The notes below the pieces were generated by a model that was not told the DNA's origin, searched no databases, and saw nothing but the letters and a program-made list of their open reading frames with translations. A stretch of DNA of 6,675 bases from JALONO01 sp038209965 (GTDB taxonomy: Bacteria > Bacteroidota > Bacteroidia > Cytophagales > Thermoflexibacteraceae): assembly GCA_038209965.1 (NCBI GenBank), contig JBBQXF010000174.1, positions 1-6,675 of the forward strand. Reading direction: 5' to 3'. Of this stretch, positions 1-6,112 are shown piece after piece. Made by a program: the position numbers and the translations under genes. Positions within the stretch are counted from its first letter, which is position 1. Every line of letters begins with the position of its first letter.

Positions 1-3000
1 AAACTTGGGGTTGGTGCGTTGATAAAACAGGGCGGAGCGAAAAACATCTTGGTTGGAGAGCAGTAAACTGTCACTCACCGGCAACACGGGCAAGAACCGG
101 GGCAGCAGTTGACGATCGGTGAACCGCTTGTTGATCGTCCACGAACTGACATTGCTGAACCGGGCCGCAAACTGTTTGAAACCCTTGGCCTTGATCCAGC
201 TCTTGGGAAAGCCCGCGTTGAGGCGGTAGCTAAAATTGTTGGTGAACGCATTGATGTAGAGATCGGTCGGGGTAAAAATTTTGATAAAGTTGCGCTCGTC
301 GGGGTTGATGGCCAAGTAAAATTCGTTGAGTTGTTGCACTCCGTCGCCGTTGTCGTCGCGCCAAGCGTGGGTGCCCTGACCCGGATTGACGGCCAAAAAC
401 GTGAATTCGCGGCGTAATTCGCGCCCCGATCCGTTTTGCAGGGTCAGTTCGGACCGGATGGCGTTTTGCCAAAAGTTGGCATTCCAATCCAAGCGCCCCG
501 TGATGGTCTCATCATTGGGCAAACTGCCCGATCCTACCAAGCCCGGGGTTAAGTTTGCCAAGTTCCGGTACGTGGCGATGAGGCTGAAAAACTGGGTGCT
601 GGTCTTGCGGGAGGCCGACACATTGACCGTATTGGCCCGGTTGGCCAGCGCCAATCGGCCTTCCCGTGGCAAAAAATCGTTGCGTAGGCTGTAGTCGGCA
701 TTGAACAGCCATTTGGTGCTGTCGCCATTGCGCAGGTAGAAACGGTGCTCGGCGTAGTTCATGGCCGTCGCCGCTACCGAGTCGTTGGCCGTGCGGCGAA
801 TGGCATTGCGATCCACTGCATAAGCGTAGCCGGGCACCAGTTTTTTGGCGCGGTAGGCCACCTCCACCCGCCACCGATCCCAGGTGGAAAGGTAAGCCAG
901 TCCACTGCGCTGCAACTGGTTGCGCATCACCGAATAATTGGTTTGGATCAAAAATTTACCCACGTTGAAACCCCCATCAATGGCCTGCTGAAAACCGTTG
1001 ACCTCCTGGCCCCGTTGGCGGCGGCTGTGGCGGAGGTTGAGGAAGGGGTTGCCTAGCCCCGTCGTTTTGCGCAGCCCAAGCGACGCATTGACGATCTGAT
1101 CGGCCACGGTGGCCTGCCGAACCACGGGCTGGCCCGCAGCCACTGGACTTCCCAGCCCCGAACTGGGGGAAGTATTGAGGGCCAAATCCAACGCGCCAGC
1201 CTGAAAATCTACCGACCAGTCCCGGTCAAACTCAATGGCCCGGAACCGATCGATCGGGTTGAAATTGGGCTGATCATGCTCCAGATCCAGGGCACCCGAC
1301 CATTCAAACGCCTTTAATCGCCCTTGGTTGAGGGGCTTGCCCGTATTTGCATACCCCAATTTGACGGCCCAAGCGCGTTGGTTTTCATTGTTCACCGTCG
1401 AGTACAAATTGGGATCGTTGCGCGAAAAGGCGGCTTCGCCAAAAATTTTCTCACTTTTATTGATCTGGTAGGCCGTACCTGCCGTTATCATTTGGCGCTC
1501 GTTGGGCGCGGGCAACTGGCGCACTGGGGCATAGTTGCCCTGTGGCACGTTGTTTTGTGGGGCCACCCACACATACTCGCGCCCGTTGGCCGTGGGGCTG
1601 CCCGGCACATAGTCGCCGCGCCCGGGGCCGACCTCGGAAAATACGAGGCTGAACAAGCTGGGTTGGGGCTGGTTGGCCCGCACAAACACCTCGTACGTAC
1701 GCCCACCCACGGTCGTGTCGCGCTGGGTGTAAAGGATCCGGTTGGCTTCCCAATTCGCGACGGGCTGCGCCGAAGGGGCCACAGCCAGATCCAAGCTATC
1801 GCCGATGGCCGCCAAGATGCGTCGCCCGGCCGTGTCCAAATTGGCGAGCAACGGATTGTTGGGGTTGTCGCGTTCGCGGTAGAACTGGCCAAAAAAGCTC
1901 CATTTGCCGATTTCTTGGTGATGATCGGCCACCAAAATGCCGCGTGAATAGCTTTGGACATTGTATTCAAAATCGATCCGAACCCGCGAAAACCGTGTGA
2001 TCACCACCCGGTTGGTGAACGTGATCTCGGCCGTGTTATAGTCGATCACATAGTCGTAGTTGAACCCCCGGGTCAGGAGGCGGTTGTCTAAATAAACGCG
2101 CTCGGAGTTGGCCAAAATGATGATAAAACGTTCATTACCCGGCCCACGCAGGCGGTAAGGGCCCAGCACGCCCTCCTGCACCGGTACGATCTGCGAATAA
2201 AACCGACCTTTGGCGGCGGCAACGGCCACCCGGGTGCGGGCGCGGAGCAATTGGCCACCCTTGGTCACCCGCCCAGAGTCGGCCCCGTAAGTAGTTTCGG
2301 CCATTGCCCCCAGCACATTTTTGTAATACCGCAAGAACTGCGATGGCGGGCTGCCAATGTTGCCCGGCCTTGGCAAGGCTGACGGCGTTTGGAGTACGAT
2401 GTCGCCCGCGCTCAAGCTGACCAACGGGTGAACCAACTTGATGAACACCCGGTCAAATTGTTGCAGTTGCTGGGTGTTGCCTTCTGGCTGGAAGGGCACG
2501 TTCTGGTCGGTCAAAACGGCGGTCAGGTGGATTTCGTCCGAGATTTTGCCCTCCAACTGGAGATTGAGCGCCGATTGCACCACCACATCTTGGCGGTTGC
2601 CAAAACTGATGCCCCGCGTAATGCTGCCACTTTTTTGCAAGCCCCCATAGCTGAACAACTCCTCGCGGGGCTGGCCAGAGGGCAAGGTTTGGCCGTCGTC
2701 GGGCCGGGGGGGGATGTAGCTGTTGGGCTTGTCGTAGCTACCCGAGTCATATTTGGCCTGATCGCGCCGGAAGATTTTTTTGGTCAATAAATAGGGCAGT
2801 ACCCGGTAACAGATCAGCACCGAATCTGGTCGGGCCGAACCGGGCACAAACAGGCGCAACGTATTGGCATTGAGGTCATAATAGAACGATACGCGATCGC
2901 TGGCTGCCAGCTTTGGGCCCGCCCCGCCCACTTTCCCGACCCAGATGCTATCGGGCACGAGCGAGAGCGTATCGGGTGTGAAGGTAAAAGCATAGCCAGC

Positions 3001-3123
3001 ACTATCGGCCTGCCAGTTTGGTACCACCCAGCGACAGCGCGGGGGATTTTGCTGGGCCACCGCCCAACCAGGGGCCAGCAACACCCAAAGACAGAAGAGG
3101 ATAAACCGGGGCAATGACATCAT
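1..3123 (-). CDS. Large secreted probable outer-membrane beta-barrel protein, 3' end beyond window
   Basis: The frame is open for 1041 codons from an ATG-ATG pair (3123 or 3120) to the window edge, so the C-terminus is missing. Residues 1-23 look like a Sec signal peptide: an Arg, a hydrophobic stretch rich in Leu, Phe and Trp, then AVA before QQ. Family-like motifs follow: GSITRGISFGNRQD (about 166-179), TDQNVPFQPEGNTQQ (205-219), and ERVYLDNRLLTRG then DYVIDYNTAEITFTNR (341-372). The rest is dominated by alternating polar/hydrophobic strands with aromatic ends, as in beta-barrels. An EF-hand-like loop, DDNGDGVQQLNE, lies at 923-934. From memory, these motifs mark very large, poorly characterised outer-membrane proteins of Bacteroidota, with an N-terminal part resembling segments of SprA-like proteins. 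The known SprA translocon is much longer, and I do not claim this is it. Envelope location is inferred and the function is unknown. The upstream leader can form a hairpin. Confidence 0.85.
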   Translation of the reverse strand, partial: MMSLPRFILFCLWVLLAPGWAVAQQNPPRCRWVVPNWQADSAGYAFTFTPDTLSLVPDSIWVGKVGGAGPKLAASDRVSFYYDLNANTLRLFVPGSARPDSVLICYRVLPYLLTKKIFRRDQAKYDSGSYDKPNSYIPPRPDDGQTLPSGQPREELFSYGGLQKSGSITRGISFGNRQDVVVQSALNLQLEGKISDEIHLTAVLTDQNVPFQPEGNTQQLQQFDRVFIKLVHPLVSLSAGDIVLQTPSALPRPGNIGSPPSQFLRYYKNVLGAMAETTYGADSGRVTKGGQLLRARTRVAVAAAKGRFYSQIVPVQEGVLGPYRLRGPGNERFIIILANSERVYLDNRLLTRGFNYDYVIDYNTAEITFTNRVVITRFSRVRIDFEYNVQSYSRGILVADHHQEIGKWSFFGQFYRERDNPNNPLLANLDTAGRRILAAIGDSLDLAVAPSAQPVANWEANRILYTQRDTTVGGRTYEVFVRANQPQPSLFSLVFSEVGPGRGDYVPGSPTANGREYVWVAPQNNVPQGNYAPVRQLPAPNERQMITAGTAYQINKSEKIFGEAAFSRNDPNLYSTVNNENQRAWAVKLGYANTGKPLNQGRLKAFEWSGALDLEHDQPNFNPIDRFRAIEFDRDWSVDFQAGALDLALNTSPSSGLGSPVAAGQPVVRQATVADQIVNASLGLRKTTGLGNPFLNLRHSRRQRGQEVNGFQQAIDGGFNVGKFLIQTNYSVMRNQLQRSGLAYLSTWDRWRVEVAYRAKKLVPGYAYAVDRNAIRRTANDSVAATAMNYAEHRFYLRNGDSTKWLFNADYSLRNDFLPREGRLALANRANTVNVSASRKTSTQFFSLIATYRNLANLTPGLVGSGSLPNDETITGRLDWNANFWQNAIRSELTLQNGSGRELRREFTFLAVNPGQGTHAWRDDNGDGVQQLNEFYLAINPDERNFIKIFTPTDLYINAFTNNFSYRLNAGFPKSWIKAKGFKQFAARFSNVSSWTINKRFTDRQLLPRFLPVLPVSDSLLLSNQDVFRSALFYQRTNPKF

Positions 3124-3133
3124 AGAGGTTAAA

Positions 3134-3170
3134 GAGTGACAAAGTTCCAAAACTTTGCCAATAGTCACTC
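3134..3170 (-). promoter_or_regulatory. Two-part hairpin in the leader of the large outer-membrane protein gene
   Basis: In the minus-strand transcript, GAGTGAC (3170-3164) pairs perfectly with GTCACTC (3140-3134). Inside it, AAAGTT (3156-3151) pairs with AACTTT (3146-3141) around a UUGG loop. A 7-nt bulge, UAUUGGC, separates the two stems on the 5' side. The structure ends 10 nt before the ATG at 3123, close enough to affect ribosome access. No U-tract follows, so it is not an intrinsic terminator. A protein-binding site or cis-acting RNA element is possible; the role is inferred from position only. Confidence 0.45.
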
Positions 3171-3500
3171 GCCGCGTATAATATTTAGCTAAATGAAAAT
3201 CGGGGCCGCCTGATCGGGGCGCTGGATGGGCGTGCCTTTGACCATTCGGCCAAATCTCATTTCCATTTATTTTGCCGATTATCTCAAGTAAATTTGTACT
3301 TGTATTACATTTTTCGTAACGGCTTTCAAGATTGCGCCATCTAAAACAGTTTAGAAAATAATTTGGGCATCTCAGAATAGAATGACTCACTCTTTTACTA
3401 TTTTTTTAAACATTTATCAGTAAAAAATCTATTGGCTTATTGCGCTCATGGCCTGAAACAATGCATCGTGTTGGCGATTAGTTGTCATTACGTTTGTTTG
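3171..3500. other. Non-coding AT-rich spacer with a short GC-rich insert
   Basis: This stretch separates the acetyltransferase pseudogene from the large outer-membrane protein gene, both read on the minus strand. No frame on either strand resembles a protein. Most of it is AT-rich, with a T-run near 3403-3410. Positions 3200-3257 are abruptly GC-rich and may be a fragment of a dispersed repeat or of lost coding sequence. The promoter of the outer-membrane protein gene should lie in the lower part. A 19-codon minus-strand frame at 3488-3429 is too short to support. Confidence 0.5.
3183..3194. promoter_or_regulatory. Perfect 12-bp palindrome, candidate operator
   Basis: ATTTAGCTAAAT is a perfect palindrome 60 bp upstream of the large outer-membrane protein gene. 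On the minus strand it is followed by TATTATAC (3184-3177), an AT-rich -10-like string, so it could lie in the promoter region. I found no convincing TTTG / TAnnTTTG pair here. A chance palindrome in AT-rich DNA is a real alternative. Confidence 0.2.
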
Positions 3501-3930
3501 CTACAAACCCTTTATAAAACACACAATTTTATTGGCTTCTCTAAACCCAATTTTGTTATGAAATGCGATGCTTGCGGCATTATCAATTTCAGTATCTGAG
3601 GCTATTTGTGTTAGGTTTTTAGATTTAGCCCATACTTCCGCTCTGTTGCACAATTGGCGGGCAATTCCCGACTTTCGGAAAGTATCTTTTACATACAACG
3701 CATCTACGTAACAAACGGGTGAAGATTCAGCACCTTCAACATAATCTGTACAGATGGATAAATCCAACATAAGTGATTTCTATTTTTGCTAAAAAACATG
3801 TTTCGTCGAGCGCACCCATCACTGTCTGCCAACGTGTTAGCCCTTTATCATAAGCACATTCAGGCCAAAGTTCTAATGTGAGTAGCGTCAATTATTCAAT
3901 ATTTTGGTTTGAAATTATTTCTATTGTCAT
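3501..3930 (-). pseudogene. Aminoglycoside 6'-N-acetyltransferase (AAC(6')-I type GNAT), stop codon plus frameshift
   Basis: AAC(6') enzymes are cytoplasmic GNAT acetyltransferases that move acetyl from acetyl-CoA to the 6'-amino group of aminoglycosides. Reading begins at ATG 3930 (MTIEIISNQNIE), meets TAA at 3894-3892 (codon 13), then continues through ELWPEC, DETCFLAK and YVGFIHL. Near 3750 the frame shifts. The remaining 89 codons (3770-3501) carry TDYVEGAESSPVCYVDALYV, the acetyl-CoA loop RKSGIA, AEVWAK and DNAASIAFHNKIGF, a good match in order to AAC(6')-I proteins as I remember them. Adding a second copy of CCATCTGT at 3757-3750 restores GFIHLSICTDYVEG and gives 146 codons with the stop, that is 145 residues, the usual family length. 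Two separate lesions make activity unlikely. The gene is AT-rich compared with the flanking genes, suggesting transfer. It lies 9 bp behind the GrpB stub. The precise AAC(6') subtype cannot be assigned. Confidence 0.85.
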
Positions 3931-3939
3931 AATAAATTG

Positions 3940-4014
3940 TTAGTTTTTGATTGGGCCAAAGTCTTCAAATTCAGTTTTCCAATTTGGGTTATATGGCTCG
4001 ATAAATTTCATCAT
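3940..4014 (-). pseudogene. 5' stub of a GrpB/UPF0157-family gene
   Basis: From the ATG-ATG pair at 4014/4011 the frame reads MMKFIEPYNPNWKTEFEDF and stops at TAA 3942-3940 after about 24 codons. The pattern of a short strand, then PYNPNW, then a charged segment with EF, is the typical N-terminus of GrpB/UPF0157 proteins, a nucleotidyltransferase-like family of uncertain role that is normally about 170-180 aa. The downstream hallmark (HIGSTSVPGL-like) occurs nowhere in the window, so only the start of the gene is left. The remnant ends 9 bp before the acetyltransferase ATG, which may mark a recombination junction. The frame extends upstream to 4212, but only from a TTG and through sequence that does not look coding. 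The match is short, so confidence is moderate. Confidence 0.55.
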
Positions 4015-4059
4015 CACTAAATTCTGTTTAACAAGTACTGTTTTAAATCCGGTTGTGCG

Positions 4060-4190
4060 AACTTTCGGTCTTCGTGGCCGCCCATCATTAATCGGGCTTT
4101 GGGTCAGGTGGGGAAGTGGGATTCCGACCGCCCGGAACCGATGCTGATTGAAGAACAAATCGGAACCGCCCATTCGGTTGATTGTACTTT
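4060..4190. other. GC-rich non-coding patch with repeated CGGAACCG
   Basis: Inside the AT-rich stretch this patch is sharply richer in G and C. It carries CGGAACCG twice (4133-4140 and 4161-4168) and CCGAT/ATCGG-type complementary pairs between the copies, plus GCCC/GGGC arms around the ATTAAT at 4087-4092. It lies between the unknown ORF and the GrpB stub, where a cassette recombination site or a dispersed repeat might sit. I could not find a proper pair of attC core sites, so it is left unassigned. No protein is recognisable in it on either strand. Confidence 0.35.
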
Positions 4191-4254
4191 CATAAATTCC
4201 CAATTGTAGCAATACTTTTGATAGCTGCTGTTACTTCTTTTATGGTAAGTTGTC

Positions 4255-4746
4255 TCAATTTATATCTTCATGGCCCAATAATAATCGTAAAAAATCGCGA
4301 TTAAAACTTACTAAAGTGCCATAGTCAATCGCAGAAGGAATACTTATTTCAAATAAATAATCACACCCTTTTAGTAAGATCTCATACCTTATTTTATCCC
4401 TTGTAGTCGCTGGATTTAAATAGTATTTTGGTAATTCGTTTAACTGTATCAATGTAATGCCATGCCTTGCTTTTGATAAGATAGCTTTGAAATTGTTGGT
4501 CGGCATAACACAGTCAAAGGCAACGTGTCGTGCCAATACTTTGTAGTGGTTGTGGTTATTAAATAGCGGAAGGTCATAAGTATTCCAGTCCAATGAGTCT
4601 TTGGTTTCATGAGAGCACATCCAGACATATTTATATTTGTCAGATAAAACGAATTTTAAAAAGTCCACTGTCGTAAAGTCAAGAATGATTTGATGGTGTC
4701 CAGTATAAATTTCTTTAATGCTATTTACATTGTCGCTCCAATCCAT
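4255..4746 (-). CDS. Hypothetical protein, AT-rich, unrecognised
   Basis: This intact frame gives 163 aa from ATG 4746 to TGA 4257-4255. It is open upstream to 4831, and a TTG at 4815 would give 186 aa; the ATG is preferred because it is a standard start, but the extra residues (RYIYLNFACISELTAI) could be real protein. I do not recognise the family. The product has no obvious signal peptide from the ATG and no clear membrane segment. It mixes short hydrophobic strands (HHQIILDF, YKYVWMC, YLFEISI) with His- and Asn-rich turns and ends in RDFLRLLLGHEDIN, consistent with a small soluble alpha/beta protein. Its base composition and decayed neighbours suggest an acquired accessory gene. No promoter was identified. 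A toxin-immunity or phage-related role is possible, but nothing in the sequence shows it. Confidence 0.6.
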   Translation of the reverse strand: MDWSDNVNSIKEIYTGHHQIILDFTTVDFLKFVLSDKYKYVWMCSHETKDSLDWNTYDLPLFNNHNHYKVLARHVAFDCVMPTNNFKAILSKARHGITLIQLNELPKYYLNPATTRDKIRYEILLKGCDYLFEISIPSAIDYGTLVSFNRDFLRLLLGHEDIN

Positions 4747-4831
4747 TTTAGGGTTTAAGATTATTGCCGTTAACTCGCTGATACACGCAAAATTAAGATA
4801 AATATACCTAACCAAAATATTAAATATTCTT

Positions 4832-5118
4832 TAAGTTTTTTAAAAAAGTTTGGGACGAGCACTTTACATTTGAATCATTGCTGTATTCAAATTACTAAAA
4901 TACAAAATGAGCAATTTCCTCGTGTTGCCTTGGCACATATCAGGGTAGGTAAGTCTTTTGTAATAGTTAACCGGATTCAACTACGACAGACTGTCCAATA
5001 AACTCGCTGTTAAATTAAGCCCGTTCGCCAAAACATCCAAATTTGCCAATTGATTTTTACTTGGCCAGGCTTCTGCTCCCTTGGCTGCTTAAAACAATGG
5101 CTTGGGCGAATAAATCTT
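4832..5118. other. AT-rich intergenic region between divergent genes
   Basis: This separates the minus-strand unknown ORF from the plus-strand FAH gene. It contains the low-complexity palindrome TTTTTTAAAAAA (4836-4847) and no frame resembling a protein. Composition moves back toward the native level from about 5050 onward, which may mark the right edge of the acquired stretch. Promoters for both flanking genes should lie near its ends; only the plus-strand one is recognisable, just to its right. Confidence 0.5.
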
Positions 5119-5148
5119 TTTGAAAACGCTTTCTCCAGTGTAACTTTG
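5119..5148 (+). promoter_or_regulatory. Bacteroidota-type promoter for the FAH-family gene
   Basis: TTTG at 5119-5122 and TAACTTTG at 5141-5148 are separated by 18 bp. This matches the -33 TTTG and -7 TAnnTTTG elements used by the primary sigma factor of Bacteroidota, with spacing close to the usual 19-21. Transcription would begin at about 5153-5156, leaving a leader of roughly 25 nt before the ATG at 5179. This also argues that the upstream TTG at 5050 in the same frame is not the start. Confidence 0.6.
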
Positions 5149-5178
5149 GCCACTTGCTCACTATATCTTATATCCGAT

Positions 5179-6027
5179 ATGAAACTTGTTCGTTTTGGTG
5201 CAGTCGGCCACGAAGCACCGGGAATCCTGCTGGCTGATGGCGCCATGGGTGATGTCCGCGCTTTTGGGGAAGACTATGATGAAAATTTCTTTGCCACCGA
5301 GGGGCTGGCGCGCCTCGCGGCTTGGGTAGGTTCGCGCACCCTGCCACTCGTGCCCGAGGGTACTCGGCTTGGCGCGCCCGTGTCGCGACCCAGTAAAATT
5401 ATTTGCGTCGGCCTCAACTATTCTGACCACGCCAAGGAAACCAATGCCAAAGTGCCGATCGAACCGATCATTTTTTTCAAAGCCAGTTCGGCGCTGGTGG
5501 GCCCGAACGACCCGCTGGTCATCCCCCGGCACAGTGTGAAAACTGACTGGGAGGTGGAATTGGCAGTGGTGATCGGCAAGCGGGCCAGTTATGTGTCCGA
5601 GGCGGAGGCCTTGGCCCACGTGGCGGGTTATGCCCTACACAACGATTACAGCGAGCGGGAATTTCAGTTGGAGCGGGGCGGCCAGTGGGTAAAAGGCAAA
5701 AGCTGTGACTCCTTTGCGCCGCTCGGGCCATTTTTGGCCACTCCCGACGAGGTTAGTGATCTGGACAACCTGGCCATGTGGCTTTCGGTCAATGGGGTGA
5801 GAAAGCAAAGTGGCAATACAGCTAATATGATTTTCAAAGTGCCCTTTTTGGTCAGTTATATCAGCCAGTTCATGAGTTTGTTGCCGGGCGACATCATTTC
5901 GACTGGCACTCCGGCGGGGGTCGGGCTGGGCTTCAATCCGCCGCAGTACCTAAAACCTGGCGATATAGTAGAGTTGGGCATCGAGGGATTGGGATCGTCC
6001 CGCCAAGTGGCAATGGCCTGGGGATAA
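5179..6027 (+). CDS. Fumarylacetoacetate hydrolase (FAH) family protein
   Basis: The 282-aa product has the usual length of bacterial FAH-superfamily enzymes, metal-dependent cytoplasmic hydrolases or lyases acting on C-C bonds of 2,4-diketo acids and related compounds. A short variable N-terminal domain (about 1-70) precedes the catalytic fold. Key motifs are GLNYSDHAKE (78-87), DWEVELAVVIG (123-133) with the metal-binding pair E125 and E127, HNDYSERE (154-161) with metal ligand D156, GKSCDSFAPLGP (173-184) and STGTPAGVG (241-249). Relatives are often annotated as ureidoglycolate lyase or 2,4-diketo-3-deoxy-sugar-acid hydrolase; substrate cannot be decided from motifs. ATG 5179 is chosen because the protein then begins with the conserved MKLVRFG and a promoter lies just upstream. 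The 43 codons back to a TTG at 5050 do not look conserved. The gene stands alone, is native in composition, and ends at a strong terminator shared with pnp. Confidence 0.93.
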   Translation: MKLVRFGAVGHEAPGILLADGAMGDVRAFGEDYDENFFATEGLARLAAWVGSRTLPLVPEGTRLGAPVSRPSKIICVGLNYSDHAKETNAKVPIEPIIFFKASSALVGPNDPLVIPRHSVKTDWEVELAVVIGKRASYVSEAEALAHVAGYALHNDYSEREFQLERGGQWVKGKSCDSFAPLGPFLATPDEVSDLDNLAMWLSVNGVRKQSGNTANMIFKVPFLVSYISQFMSLLPGDIISTGTPAGVGLGFNPPQYLKPGDIVELGIEGLGSSRQVAMAWG

Positions 6028-6061
6028 CCCTCCACTTGGTTGCGCCCAACTTTGGGGCAAT

Positions 6062-6097
6062 AAAAAAACAGCGGCCCTTGCGAGCCGCTGTTTTTTT
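6062..6097. terminator. Bidirectional rho-independent terminator
   Basis: CAGCGGC (6069-6075) pairs with GCCGCTG (6084-6090) around the 8-nt loop CCTTGCGA. Seven A residues lie before the stem and seven T residues after it, so both strands produce a GC stem followed by a U-run. It lies between the stop of the FAH-family gene (6027) and the stop of pnp (6115), and should end transcription from both. Confidence 0.93.
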
Positions 6098-6112
6098 GAA
6101 CTGGGGGTTGAC

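Noticed and set aside
109..2790. Several plus- and minus-strand frames of 60-207 codons inside the first 3.1 kb
   Set aside because: They lie inside the continuous 1041-codon minus-strand frame, have Arg/His/Pro-rich or otherwise unnatural composition and resemble no protein family. They are shadows of a GC-rich gene.
3429..3488. A 19-codon minus-strand ORF downstream of the acetyltransferase pseudogene
   Set aside because: Too short, with no recognisable similarity or start signal.
3501..3770. An intact 89-aa GNAT protein starting at ATG 3770
   Set aside because: It lacks the N-terminal third of the acetyltransferase fold, which is present just upstream in another frame. It is the tail of a broken gene.
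4026..4032. GTTAAAC (minus strand) as an integron attC R' core site
   Set aside because: It fits GTTRRRY, but no matching RYYYAAC partner at a sensible distance was found, so it is probably chance.
3940..4212. A complete 90-aa protein in the frame of the GrpB stub
   Set aside because: It would start at TTG, and the first two thirds read through the GC-rich non-coding patch with no protein-like pattern. Only the last 24 codons resemble a family.
5050..5178. N-terminal extension of the FAH protein from TTG 5050
   Set aside because: The added residues are not family-like, the TTG is a weak start, and the TTTG / TAACTTTG promoter lies inside the extension.
5010..5731. Minus-strand frames opposite the FAH gene and its leader
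   Set aside because: They are antisense shadows of a well-supported gene, with no family motifs.
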